A program made the position numbers and the translations under genes. The notes beneath the pieces are model-generated. The model worked only from the letters and a program-made list of their open reading frames with translations, was not told where the DNA came from and made no database searches. Of a DNA stretch of 64,000 bases, positions 8,612 through 16,653 are shown one piece after another. The stretch spans positions 1-64,000 of the forward strand of contig NZ_JAAEDI010000026.1 of assembly GCF_018129025.1 (NCBI RefSeq), in the 5' to 3' direction. Origin of the DNA: Neoroseomonas terrae (GTDB lineage: Bacteria > Pseudomonadota > Alphaproteobacteria > Acetobacterales > Acetobacteraceae). Within the stretch, counting starts at the first letter, position 1. Each line of letters begins with the position of its first letter.

Positions 8612-9741
8612 GTGCGGTCCTCGCCGCCGCCGATCCCGCCCATCCGGAAGGCGGGCACGCCATCATCCTGCTGCAGGGGGTGACGGACCCGCCGGCCGAT
8701 CCGCGCTTTCGCATTCTGCGCGAGGGCTGGGCCAAGGGGACGCTCGGCGCCGAGGGCTGGCAGGTTAGCGACGCGATGATCGCGCCCGATCGCGTGGAGA
8801 GTTCGCCGCAGGGCGTGCGGCTCTATCTCGGGCCGCATATCGTTGACTGGCTGGAAGCCGGGCCGGTGCAGTTCCGCCTGCCGGGCGCGCGGATCGAGGC
8901 GCCGCTCTTCTGGCCCGACGTGCCGCCGCTGCATGGCGGGTCGGGGCACACGATTGCTGTGCCTCCACCGGCTGCCGCGCGGCCTGCGCCGTCGCTGGCC
9001 GCTGCGCCGTTGCCCAGCCTGCCGATCGACGATCCGGACGCCACGATCGCGATGGCGCCTCGGCAGGTGCCGCCGCCGCTGTCGGTGCCGCAGGCGGCGC
9101 CGGTCGCGCCGCCTGGAAGGCCGATCTGGCCGTGGCTGTTGCTGGTGTTGCTGTTGGTGCTGGCGGCGGGCGGGGGCGCTTACTGGTGGTTCGTGCTGCG
9201 GGAGCGGCCGGTAGTGGCGCCACCACCACCGGAAGATCCGATCGAGATCGCCCCGGAGCCGCTGCCGCGCAACCTCGCCCCGATCACGCCAGCGCCCGAA
9301 CCGCCGGCGCAGCCGCAGCCCGAGTTGCCGCCCGTGCGGCCTGGCGTGGAGACAGGCGCGCCGCCCAGCATGGACGGACTGACGGTCGCCGAGGTGATTG
9401 AGCGCGCGACATCGCCCGCCGCGATCGCCGACGAGGCCGCGCGGCGCTACGCGACCGGCCGCTACGACGATGCGCTGCTGCTGTGGGAAGCCGCGGCGCG
9501 GGCGGGGAATGCCGCGTCGCTCGCACGGCTCGCGCGGCTGTATGATCCGGTCGGGTTCCAGCCGGGCCGGCCGTTCCGTGGCCCCGATCCGCGCCAGGCG
9601 GCGCGGCTGTATCGCGACGCCGCCGCCGCCGGCGACACCACCGCCGCCGAACCACGCGCGCGGTTGCGGCAGTGGCTCGAGGACCGGGTGCGGGAAGGCG
9701 ACTTCAACGCGCCGCTGACCATCAGGGATTTCTGGCCATGA
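8608..9741 (+). CDS. Single-pass membrane protein with Sel1-like repeats
   Basis: A 377-residue protein overlapping srfC (ATGA) and the following gene (ATGA). The N-terminal part (about 1-125) is globular, starting with a hydrophobic strand and an LYLGPH segment. A Pro/Ala linker leads to a membrane helix at about 173-196 (WPWLLLVLLLVLAAGGG). A second proline-rich stretch follows, and the C-terminal 100 residues hold two Sel1-type helical units (RYATGRYDDALLLWEAAARA and ARLYRDAAAAGD). It shares the architecture of the two upstream membrane proteins but not their Cys-bounded segment. Sel1 repeats usually bind other proteins, so a scaffold role is inferred. Confidence 0.8.
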   Translation: MSAVLAAADPAHPEGGHAIILLQGVTDPPADPRFRILREGWAKGTLGAEGWQVSDAMIAPDRVESSPQGVRLYLGPHIVDWLEAGPVQFRLPGARIEAPLFWPDVPPLHGGSGHTIAVPPPAAARPAPSLAAAPLPSLPIDDPDATIAMAPRQVPPPLSVPQAAPVAPPGRPIWPWLLLVLLLVLAAGGGAYWWFVLRERPVVAPPPPEDPIEIAPEPLPRNLAPITPAPEPPAQPQPELPPVRPGVETGAPPSMDGLTVAEVIERATSPAAIADEAARRYATGRYDDALLLWEAAARAGNAASLARLARLYDPVGFQPGRPFRGPDPRQAARLYRDAAAAGDTTAAEPRARLRQWLEDRVREGDFNAPLTIRDFWP

Positions 9742-11660
9742 CCCCGCGCCGCATCCTGCTGCTGGCCTCGGCCGCCATCCTGTCGAACGTTCAGACCGTG
9801 CAAGCGCAGCAGCGGGCCATCCGCCCGGCGCAGGCTCGGCAGCCGCTGCTGATTCCCGGCAAGACGACGCTGTTCCAGCGCGTGATCTTGCGACCCGGCG
9901 CGACGCTGCACGCGCAGCCGGGCGCGGCGCAGGGGCAGCCGATCGCCGGATTTACCGTCGCGCATGTCTATGCCCGCCGCGACGGCTGGGTAGAAATCGG
10001 GCGCGAGGCGGATGGCCGCACCGATGGCTGGGTGCGGGAGGACCGCGCGATCGACTGGCGCCACACCATGGTCGGGGCCTTCACCAATCCGGCCGGTCGC
10101 GAGCGCACGATGTTCTTGCGCGATGCGGCGTCGCTGCGGGGGCTACTGTCGGCGCCGGACATGGCGCAGGAGGCGGTGGCGCTGCGGGCGGCGGCGGGGC
10201 AGCCGGGCAGTCCCGTGGTGGCGCTGGAGCCCGAGACCTTCATCGATATCCAGCGCAACTTCTACCTGCTGCCGATCCTCGAGGCCGAGACGGTGCAGCG
10301 GCGGGACGGCACGCAGATGCGCGCCTTGGAGGTGATCTCCGCCCCCGCCGAGCTGCGCCAGGCGCCACAGCAGGCCGATCCCGCACGGCTGCGGGACTTC
10401 CGTGGCGGCGTCGTGTTCGTGATCGACACGACGATCTCGATGCAGGCGTCCATCGACCGCACGCGGGAGGCGATCCGGCGCATCGTCGGGCGCATCGGCG
10501 ACACGGCGGTGCGCGACAATTTCCGCTTCGGGATGGTGGCCTATCGCGCCGACATCTCGACGCGGCCGCAGCTTGAATATGTGACCCGCCTGGTCGCGGC
10601 GCCGGACCTCTCGCAACCGCCGGAGGCGATCCTGCCGGCGCTGGAACAGGTGCGCGCTGCGACCGTCGCGACCGAACGCTTCGACGAGGATGCGATCGCC
10701 GGGCTGCGCGTGGCGATCGACCAGGTGGATTGGCAGGCGTTCGGTGGGCGCTACGTGGTACTGATCACCGATGCTGGCGCGCTCGACGCTACCGACCCGA
10801 AGTCGCAGACGCGGCTTGGCATCGCGGAGATCAAGGCGCTGGCAGAGGCGAGGGGTATCGCGCTGTTCGCGATCCATTTGCTCACGCCGGAAGGGCAGTC
10901 GAACCATGCCCATGCTCGTGCGCAGTATACCGAGCTGACGCGGTATGGCGCGGCGGGGTCGCTGTACTTCCCGGTGGCCGGCGGCAGCCCGCAGGCTTTC
11001 GACCGCGTGGTCAACGGGCTGACCAACGCGCTGTTCCGTCAGGTGGCGGATACCGTCGGTCGACCGATCGGCGGCATCGAGCCCGCGCGCACGCCCGAAG
11101 CCGAGCGCATGGCCCAACAGGTGGAGATCGTCGCGACAGCGATGCGCCTCGCCTATATGGGGCGGGAAGGCGGGACCACGGCACCGGATGTGGTGCGGTC
11201 CTTCACCACGGATCGCGACCTGCGCGACCCGACGGTAACGGCGCTGGATATCCGCGTCCTGCTGACGCGCAACCAGTTGTCGGACCTGTCGCAGGCGCTG
11301 ACGCGCATCCTGGATGCGGGGCTCGCGGGGCGGACCGATCCGCGATCTTTCTTCGGTCAGTTGCGCGCAGCATTCGCGGCGACGGCGCGCGATCCGGCGC
11401 GGCTGGGCAATCTGTCGCGGGTGGGGCAGGCGCTGGGTGAGTACCTGGATGGGCTGCCGTATCAGAGCCAGGTGATGGATCTGTCGGAGCAGGATTGGAT
11501 CGCCTCCGGCGCCGCCGGACAGCGCGAGATCATCAACAGCATCGAGCGCAAGCTGCGGCTGTACCAGGAGTTCGCGGCGCGGCCGGATCTGTGGGTAACG
11601 CTGGATGGGCGGCCGGGTGGTGAGGCCTTCTTCCCCGTGCCCTTCGACGCGCTGCCGTGA
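9738..11660 (+). CDS. Exported von Willebrand factor A protein, PpkA C-terminal-like
   Basis: A 640-residue protein with an N-terminal signal peptide (hydrophobic core RILLLASAAIL, then VQAQQ). An SH3-like segment (about 50-105) ends in GWVEIG and DGWVRED. The vWA domain runs from about 222 to 430, with a metal-site motif DTTIS at 230-234 (Thr in place of the usual first Ser) and a second acidic loop LITDAGALD near 345. The wording around the metal site resembles the vWA half of PpkA, the T6SS-linked Ser/Thr kinase of Pseudomonas. No kinase domain is present here; the protein starts directly with the exported part. The following genes are TagT-, TagS- and TagR-like, which supports the assignment. 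Inferred role: periplasmic sensor or adaptor for a phosphorylation signal. Confidence 0.78.
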   Translation: MTPRRILLLASAAILSNVQTVQAQQRAIRPAQARQPLLIPGKTTLFQRVILRPGATLHAQPGAAQGQPIAGFTVAHVYARRDGWVEIGREADGRTDGWVREDRAIDWRHTMVGAFTNPAGRERTMFLRDAASLRGLLSAPDMAQEAVALRAAAGQPGSPVVALEPETFIDIQRNFYLLPILEAETVQRRDGTQMRALEVISAPAELRQAPQQADPARLRDFRGGVVFVIDTTISMQASIDRTREAIRRIVGRIGDTAVRDNFRFGMVAYRADISTRPQLEYVTRLVAAPDLSQPPEAILPALEQVRAATVATERFDEDAIAGLRVAIDQVDWQAFGGRYVVLITDAGALDATDPKSQTRLGIAEIKALAEARGIALFAIHLLTPEGQSNHAHARAQYTELTRYGAAGSLYFPVAGGSPQAFDRVVNGLTNALFRQVADTVGRPIGGIEPARTPEAERMAQQVEIVATAMRLAYMGREGGTTAPDVVRSFTTDRDLRDPTVTALDIRVLLTRNQLSDLSQALTRILDAGLAGRTDPRSFFGQLRAAFAATARDPARLGNLSRVGQALGEYLDGLPYQSQVMDLSEQDWIASGAAGQREIINSIERKLRLYQEFAARPDLWVTLDGRPGGEAFFPVPFDALP

Positions 11661-11664
11661 TGTC

Positions 11665-11687
11665 GGCGGTCGAATTATTCGACCACC
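11665..11687. promoter_or_regulatory. Inverted repeat after the vWA gene
   Basis: Arms of 10 bases (ggcggtcgaa and ttcgaccacc) pair with one mismatch around a tta loop, 4 bases after the vWA stop. There is no T-run. It may be an attenuator, an operator for the Tag-like genes or a processing site. The rest of 11661-11847 contains no gene I can support. Confidence 0.4.
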
Positions 11688-11847
11688 GGGATCAGTCGCT
11701 GCATGCCTTCCGGCGGCGATCGCGGTCCATCCGCGCCGTTGGCCTTCGCGCTGTGCGGTGCCGCCCTGGCGACCATACGCGGTTTGCATGCCACCGTGTT
11801 TCGCACTCGTGGTCCAGTGCGGGGTATGGGGCCGAAGGGCCATCCGT

Positions 11848-12576
11848 ATGACGCCACTCCTGGCGCTGCGCGGCGTCGCCAAGGCCTATCGCGGCGATGC
11901 TGCGGCCTTCGCGCTGGAGGTGCCCGAGTTCGACTTGCTTGCAGGTGAGGCCCTGGCGCTGGCTGGGCCGTCTGGCAGCGGCAAGTCGACGCTGCTGATG
12001 ATGCTGGCGCTGGCGTCTCCGCCGGATGACGGGGAGTACGTCTTTGCCGGCTCGGACGTCGCAGGGCTGTGGCGCAAGGGACGGCGCGATGCACTGGCGG
12101 CGCTGCGGGCGCGGAAAATCGGGGTCGTGCCGCAGACGGGGGGGTTGCTGCCCTATTTGACCGTGGCGGGGAACATCGCGCTGACCCAGCGGATCGCAGG
12201 CTGCGCGGACCCGGCGCGGGTGCTGGGGTTGGCGGAGGAACTCGGCATCAGCGCGCAGCTGCGTAAGCGTCCGGCGGCACTGTCGGTCGGGCAGCGGCAG
12301 CGGGTGGCGATCGCGCGCGCGCTTGCGCACCGGCCTGCGCTTGTACTGGCGGATGAGCCGACGGCGTCCGTACATCCGGAACTGGCGGATGCGGTGCTGG
12401 CGCTGCTGAAGCGGGAATGTGCGGCGGCGGGCGCGGCGCTGCTGGTGGCGACGCATGATCCCGATCGGGCGGCGCGCGCCGGCTACCCGGTACTGGCCTG
12501 CGAGACCCATGCGCCGGGGGCGGATGGTCTGGCGCGATCGGTCTTCGCGCGCGCGTCGTTGGCGAAGGCGGCCTGA
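11848..12576 (+). CDS. ABC transporter ATPase, TagT/LolD-like
   Basis: A 242-residue ATPase with Walker A GPSGSGKST at 40-48, signature LSVGQRQR and Walker B LVLADEPTAS. The length and the partner permease place it in the LolD/MacB/FtsE class. The frame stays open upstream to 11605 but that extension overlaps the vWA gene and is not family-like, so the ATG at 11848 is used. The permease starts 2 bases after the stop. In Pseudomonas TagT and TagS form an ABC complex upstream of PpkA activation. Here the order vWA, ATPase, permease, FGE-fold protein matches the gene set ppkA-tagT-tagS-tagR, read in reverse of the Pseudomonas order. Confidence 0.82.
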   Translation: MTPLLALRGVAKAYRGDAAAFALEVPEFDLLAGEALALAGPSGSGKSTLLMMLALASPPDDGEYVFAGSDVAGLWRKGRRDALAALRARKIGVVPQTGGLLPYLTVAGNIALTQRIAGCADPARVLGLAEELGISAQLRKRPAALSVGQRQRVAIARALAHRPALVLADEPTASVHPELADAVLALLKRECAAAGAALLVATHDPDRAARAGYPVLACETHAPGADGLARSVFARASLAKAA

Positions 12577-12578
12577 CC

Positions 12579-13766
12579 ATGCTGCGCCTGGCGCTGGCCG
12601 ATATCTGGCACGAGAAGGTGCTGTTCCTGTGCTCGGCCCTGGGGTGCGCGGCGGTGTTGGCGCCGCTGATCGTGCTGTTTGGGCTGCGACAGGGCGTGGT
12701 GGCGGGGCTGCGGGCGGAGTTGCTGGAGGACCCGCGCGCGCGGGAAGTCGTCTCGATCGTCAACCGCACGCTGGAACCAACGATGTTCGAGCGGCTGGGC
12801 GCCGATCCGCGCATCGCCTTTCTGGTGCCGCGTACCCGTGCGCTGTCGGCGACCATCGTGCTCGAGAACCCGGCGCGGCCGGGCAACGGGTTGCGGGTGG
12901 AACTGCTGCCGACGGCCGTCGGCGATCCGCTGCTGCCCGGGTACAGTGCGATCGACGGCGATGAGCTGATTCTGTCCGGCACGGCGATGCAGCGGCTGGG
13001 GCTGAACGCGGGCGATCCGGTACTCGCCTCCGTCGCGCGCAGTCGCGGCAGCTCGCGCGAGGTCCTGACCCTGCCCATGCGGGTCGGGGGTACGGCGCCG
13101 TTATCCGCCGCGACACGCGATGCCGCTTTCGCGATCCTTCCCGTGCTACTGCTGACGGAGGATTTCCTCGACGGTACGGTGGATGCCGATGCGCGGCCGG
13201 TGACGGAAACGGAAGCGCGACAGCGGCCCTTCGCGGGCTTCCGCTTCTACGCCGCGCGGCTGGAAGATGTTCCGGCGCTTGACCGCGAGATGCGGCTGGC
13301 CGGCATCGAGGTCGCGTCCCGCGCCGAGGCGGTCGCAGGGCTACTACGGCTCGATCGGAACCTCGCGCTGCTATTCCTCGCCATCGCGGGGGCGGGTGGG
13401 GCAGGGTACCTGGTAAGCCTCGGCGTCGGGCTTTGGGCACAGGTCGAACGCAAGCGGCGGGATCTCGCGCTGCTGTCGCTGCTCGGTGTGCGGCGCCGTG
13501 CGCTGCTCATGGTGCCGCTGGTGCAGGCAGCGGCGGTGGCGCTGGCCGGCGCGGTTCTGGCATTCGGGATTGCCGCCATGGTGGCCGGGGTGCTGAACCG
13601 GGTTTTCGCAGGAACCGTGACAGGCGATCGGCCGGTTTGCCTGCTGACGCTGGGCATGGGCGCGGCCGCAGCCGGGGTGACGATCGTGGGCGCGTTGGTC
13701 GCCGCGGTGCTCGCGGGGCTGCGGGCGGCGGCGGTGACGCCGGCGGAAGGGTTGGCGGAGGGGTGA
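12579..13766 (+). CDS. ABC transporter permease, FtsX/LolC-like, TagS-like
   Basis: A 395-residue protein with one membrane helix near the N-terminus (about 14-36), a large soluble domain (about 40-255) and three C-terminal helices (about 262-285, 308-340, 350-375). This 1+3 layout with a periplasmic loop is that of FtsX/MacB/LolC-type permeases, which act as mechanotransmitters or lipoprotein extractors and not as importers. It starts 2 bases after the ATPase stop, and its own stop overlaps the next start (TGATG). The C-terminal segment shows the FtsX-like KRRDLALLSLLGVRRRALL coupling region. TagS-like by context. Confidence 0.8.
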   Translation: MLRLALADIWHEKVLFLCSALGCAAVLAPLIVLFGLRQGVVAGLRAELLEDPRAREVVSIVNRTLEPTMFERLGADPRIAFLVPRTRALSATIVLENPARPGNGLRVELLPTAVGDPLLPGYSAIDGDELILSGTAMQRLGLNAGDPVLASVARSRGSSREVLTLPMRVGGTAPLSAATRDAAFAILPVLLLTEDFLDGTVDADARPVTETEARQRPFAGFRFYAARLEDVPALDREMRLAGIEVASRAEAVAGLLRLDRNLALLFLAIAGAGGAGYLVSLGVGLWAQVERKRRDLALLSLLGVRRRALLMVPLVQAAAVALAGAVLAFGIAAMVAGVLNRVFAGTVTGDRPVCLLTLGMGAAAAGVTIVGALVAAVLAGLRAAAVTPAEGLAEG

Positions 13767-15649
13767 TGGACGGCGCAGGTCGCGGTTGGAGGGGCTCTGC
13801 CCCTCCAGGCCACCCCGCCAAAGGCCGAAGGGCCTTTGGAAACCGATACGTGGCGCTGGGTCTCGCTGTCGCGTTGGCTGTCGGCACGACCGCGGCGGCG
13901 CAGGCGCCCTGGTCGGCGGATTTCACCAATCCGCGGCCGCTCGATGGGGATCTGACGCTGCCGATGCCCTGCGGTGGGTCCATGGTGTTTCGGCCCATCG
14001 AGACGCCAAGCGGGCCGGGCGCTCTGGACGACCGACCGGTCACCATCGGCACCACAGACCCGGCCGGGGGTGTCGCGGAGTTCGCTCGGCGCGATGCGGT
14101 GGCGGGGCCCTTCACGGCCGAAGGCCGCGATGTCCCGCTCTATTGGCTCGGCAAGTATGAGGTGACGCGCGACCAGTATGCGGCGGTGATGCAGGAACGC
14201 TGCCCGGCACCCTCCGCGGAGGGCCGACTGCCGGCGGCGACGCTGTCCTGGTTCGATGCGGTCGCGTTCACCCAGCGCTACACCACTTGGCTGCTGCGCA
14301 ACGCGGCGCAGCGCCTGCCGGAAGCCGACGGCACCCGCGCCTTCGTGCGCCTGCCCACGGAGGAGGAGTGGGAATACGCCGCGCGCGGTGGTGCAGCGGT
14401 CAGCGAACTCGACTTCCTCGGGCGCGTCTTTCCCATGCCGGAAGGCACTTCGCGCTACGCCTGGTTCCAGGGGCCGCGATCAGCCGCGGGGCGGGCACAG
14501 CCGGTCGGCATGCTGGAGCCCAATCCGCTGGGGCTACACGACATCCTCGGCAATGTCGGGGAACTGGTGCTGGAACCGTTTCGCGCCGTGCGCGTCGGCC
14601 GGCTGCATGGCCAAGCGGGCGGCGTGGTGGTGAAGGGCGGGGATTTCCGCACGCCGGAGGCAGCGCTGCGATCCTCCCTGCGCATCGAGATGCCTCCTTA
14701 TGACGCGACGGATGGGCAGCCGACGCGGCTGGCCTCGGTCGGCTTCCGCGTGGCGCTGGCGGCGCATGTGACGACGAGCCTGCGCCGTGCCGAGGCGCTG
14801 AACCGTGCCTTCGAGGCTGAAAGCCGCGCGACCGGCACTGAGGCCGAGAACGCCCGCCGCCAGATCGCGGCGATGCGCGAGGGCGCCGATCCGCGGATGC
14901 GGCAGAACCTCGACCGCCTGGAGGCGGGGTTGATGGCGGCGGAGCGGCAGCGGCTGGAACAGGAACGCGCCGGCATCCGGGCGCAGCTTGAAGGTGCCGC
15001 GGTGCTGGCGCGCGCGGCAGGGCAGTCGCAGCGGCGGATGGATGGCATCCAGCCGCTGCTGTCGGGCGCCGATGTCGTCCAGGCAAGCCCCGAGATGCGG
15101 CGGCAATGGGCGACGGCGCTGGAACAGCTTCGCGTGGAACGCGAGTTGGCGCTGGATGGCTATGCCCGGATCGTGGCCGATCTGGGCCGCTCGGCCGATC
15201 GGGCGACGCTGACGACCGAGGCGGGCGTGGTGGCGCGGGAGGCCGAGGCGCGGGGCTTGCCGGAGTTGCGGCCGTACCTGGACATCGCGGCTGCGCATGC
15301 GGCCGATTCGCGCGATCGCAGCCTGCCGGAACGCGACCGGATGCGGGAGGACGTGCTGGCCGCAGCGCGGGCCGCGGCCGGGCTGCCGAATGCGCCGGCA
15401 CCGCAGCCTGATCCGCCGCGGCCGGTTGCGGTCCCGCAGCCGCAGCCGCAGCCGGCACCGGCCCCGCCGCCCGTTGCTGTCCTGCCGCCGCCTCCGCCAC
15501 CGGAACCGCCACCGCAGGATTCGGCGTCGTCATCCTCCTCCGCGGCGCGGCCCTCGCCACCGCCGCAGCGGCCGCCGGCGGCGCCGCAGGGTGTGCCGGG
15601 ACAGGCGCCCGGGATCAGCGTCAAGCCACCGATACGTCGAGGGTGGTGA
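13766..15649 (+). CDS. Exported FGE-sulfatase-fold protein, TagR-like, with coiled coil and Pro-rich tail
   Basis: A protein of 627 residues from the ATG at 13766, which has a GGAGGGG site and overlaps the permease stop (TGATG). A GTG at 13850 would remove 28 residues and leave a cleaner signal peptide (VALGLAVALAVGTTAAAQA); the 28 residues are almost wholly encoded by repeat R1. After export comes a formylglycine-generating-enzyme fold (about 65-328) with KYEVTRDQ, GLHDILGNVGEL and a final GFRVAL. The usual GGSW/F is GGDF, and no catalytic Cys pair is evident, so a non-enzymatic role is likely, as for TagR of the T6SS threonine-phosphorylation pathway. The C-terminal half is a charged coiled coil (about 335-540) and then a Pro-rich tail. 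Confidence 0.78.
   Translation: MDGAGRGWRGSAPPGHPAKGRRAFGNRYVALGLAVALAVGTTAAAQAPWSADFTNPRPLDGDLTLPMPCGGSMVFRPIETPSGPGALDDRPVTIGTTDPAGGVAEFARRDAVAGPFTAEGRDVPLYWLGKYEVTRDQYAAVMQERCPAPSAEGRLPAATLSWFDAVAFTQRYTTWLLRNAAQRLPEADGTRAFVRLPTEEEWEYAARGGAAVSELDFLGRVFPMPEGTSRYAWFQGPRSAAGRAQPVGMLEPNPLGLHDILGNVGELVLEPFRAVRVGRLHGQAGGVVVKGGDFRTPEAALRSSLRIEMPPYDATDGQPTRLASVGFRVALAAHVTTSLRRAEALNRAFEAESRATGTEAENARRQIAAMREGADPRMRQNLDRLEAGLMAAERQRLEQERAGIRAQLEGAAVLARAAGQSQRRMDGIQPLLSGADVVQASPEMRRQWATALEQLRVERELALDGYARIVADLGRSADRATLTTEAGVVAREAEARGLPELRPYLDIAAAHAADSRDRSLPERDRMREDVLAAARAAAGLPNAPAPQPDPPRPVAVPQPQPQPAPAPPPVAVLPPPPPPEPPPQDSASSSSSAARPSPPPQRPPAAPQGVPGQAPGISVKPPIRRGW
13786..13844 (+). repeat. Dispersed repeat R1, full copy, inside or upstream of the TagR-like start
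   Basis: Two nested palindromes: ggaggggctctgcccctcc and caaaggccgaagggcctttg, joined by a ggccaccccgc spacer. The copy at 1707-1763 is the same element inverted. It is translated if the ATG at 13766 is used, and ends 5 bases before the alternative GTG at 13850. Confidence 0.75.
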
Positions 15650-15656
15650 CCGGGTT

Positions 15657-15680
15657 GGAGAGCGGGCTACGCCGCTCTCC
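15657..15680. terminator. Hairpin between convergent genes
   Basis: A perfect 9-base stem (ggagagcgg / ccgctctcc) with a 6-base loop lies 8 bases after the TagR-like stop and 23 bases from the end of the minus-strand SDR. No strong T-run follows, so efficiency is uncertain. It marks the end of the Srf/Tag cluster. Confidence 0.55.
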
Positions 15681-15703
15681 CGACGCCTCCCTGCCGGGCT
15701 ATC

Positions 15704-16492
15704 TTATTCCTCGTCGTCCGATCGGCTCGGCGGGCCGGCGAGTACGCCGCCGTCGATCGTGATGGTCTGCCCGGTCATGAACGAACCACCGGCCGAGGCG
15801 AGGAACACCGCGGCGCCGGCGATCTCGTCCGGCTCGCCGATGCGCTTCAGCGGCGTGTCCTTGGTGCGCTTCTTGTAGATGCCCGGGTCTTCCCACAGGG
15901 CGCGGGCGAAGTCGGTGCGGATCAGGCCCGGCGCGATCGCGTTGGCGCGGACGTTCTTCGGGCCCCATTCCACGGCGAGGTTTCGCACGAGCTGCATGTC
16001 GGCGGCCTTCGAGATGGCGTAGGCGCCAAGGACGGGCGAGCCGCGGAAGCCGCCGATGGAGGAGACGATGATGATCGAGCCGCCGCCGCGCTCGGCCATG
16101 CCCGGCGCGGTCATGTGCGCGAGCCAGAGGTTCGACTTGATGTTGGATGCCATGATCTTGTCGAAGATCTCGTCCGGCATCGTCACGGCGGGGCCGAAGT
16201 GCGGATTGATCGCGGCGTTGCAGACCATGATGTCTACCTGGCCCCATTTGGCGATCGTCGCGTCCACCAGCGCCTGGCATTCGTTCTTGCGGCCGATGTT
16301 GCAGGCAACGGCCATAGCGGTGCCGCCCTTCGCCGTGATGGCGTCCACCACTTCCTGGCAGGCCTCGACCTTGCGGGAGGAGACGACGACCTTGGCCCCC
16401 TGTTCCGCCATGCGTTCGCAGATGGCGCGGCCGATGCCGCGGCTGCCGCCGGTGACGATGGCGACCTTTCCGGTCAGGTCAAACAGGGACAT
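15704..16492 (-). CDS. SDR family oxidoreductase
   Basis: A 262-residue classical short-chain dehydrogenase. It has the cofactor motif TGGSRGIGR near the N-terminus, the NAAIN-type strand, catalytic Ser in SSIGG and the Tyr/Lys pair in YAISK. Near the C-terminus it has the FMTGQTITIDGG motif shared with glucose- and 3-oxoacyl-type SDRs. The frame opens at 16534, but the ATG at 16492 gives the canonical MSLFDLTGKVA start. It is divergent from the beta-oxidation operon that begins at 16654, and a TetR-type palindrome lies between the two starts, so joint control with that operon is possible. Substrate unknown. Confidence 0.85.
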   Translation of the reverse strand: MSLFDLTGKVAIVTGGSRGIGRAICERMAEQGAKVVVSSRKVEACQEVVDAITAKGGTAMAVACNIGRKNECQALVDATIAKWGQVDIMVCNAAINPHFGPAVTMPDEIFDKIMASNIKSNLWLAHMTAPGMAERGGGSIIIVSSIGGFRGSPVLGAYAISKAADMQLVRNLAVEWGPKNVRANAIAPGLIRTDFARALWEDPGIYKKRTKDTPLKRIGEPDEIAGAAVFLASAGGSFMTGQTITIDGGVLAGPPSRSDDEE

Positions 16493-16604
16493 GGCGTTTC
16501 GCTCCCGCAGGGTTGATGCTGCGCAGCGCAGCATGGCCGGGGCGGCTCGGCAACCGGGGTAGGGCGGCGCTTGCCGGCCGGCGGATCCTGAACGACACTC
16601 CGCC

Positions 16605-16620
16605 CCGACCGATCGGTCGG
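16605..16620. promoter_or_regulatory. TetR-type palindromic operator candidate
   Basis: A perfect 16-base palindrome, ccgaccgatcggtcgg, sits in the divergent gap between the SDR and the pimF-like gene, 34 bases before the GTG at 16654. Such ACCGACCGATCGGTCGGT-like sites are typical of TetR-family regulators of acyl-CoA metabolism. An 18-base version occurs at 29191-29208. Confidence 0.65.
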
Positions 16621-16653
16621 ACCGCGACCATCAGCTTTGAGGGAGAAACGCCA

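Noticed and set aside
187..15649. A T6SS structural locus
   Set aside because: I looked for TssB/C, Hcp, VgrG, TssM and ClpV-type genes in the plus-strand cluster and found none; only the sensory Tag-like part is present.
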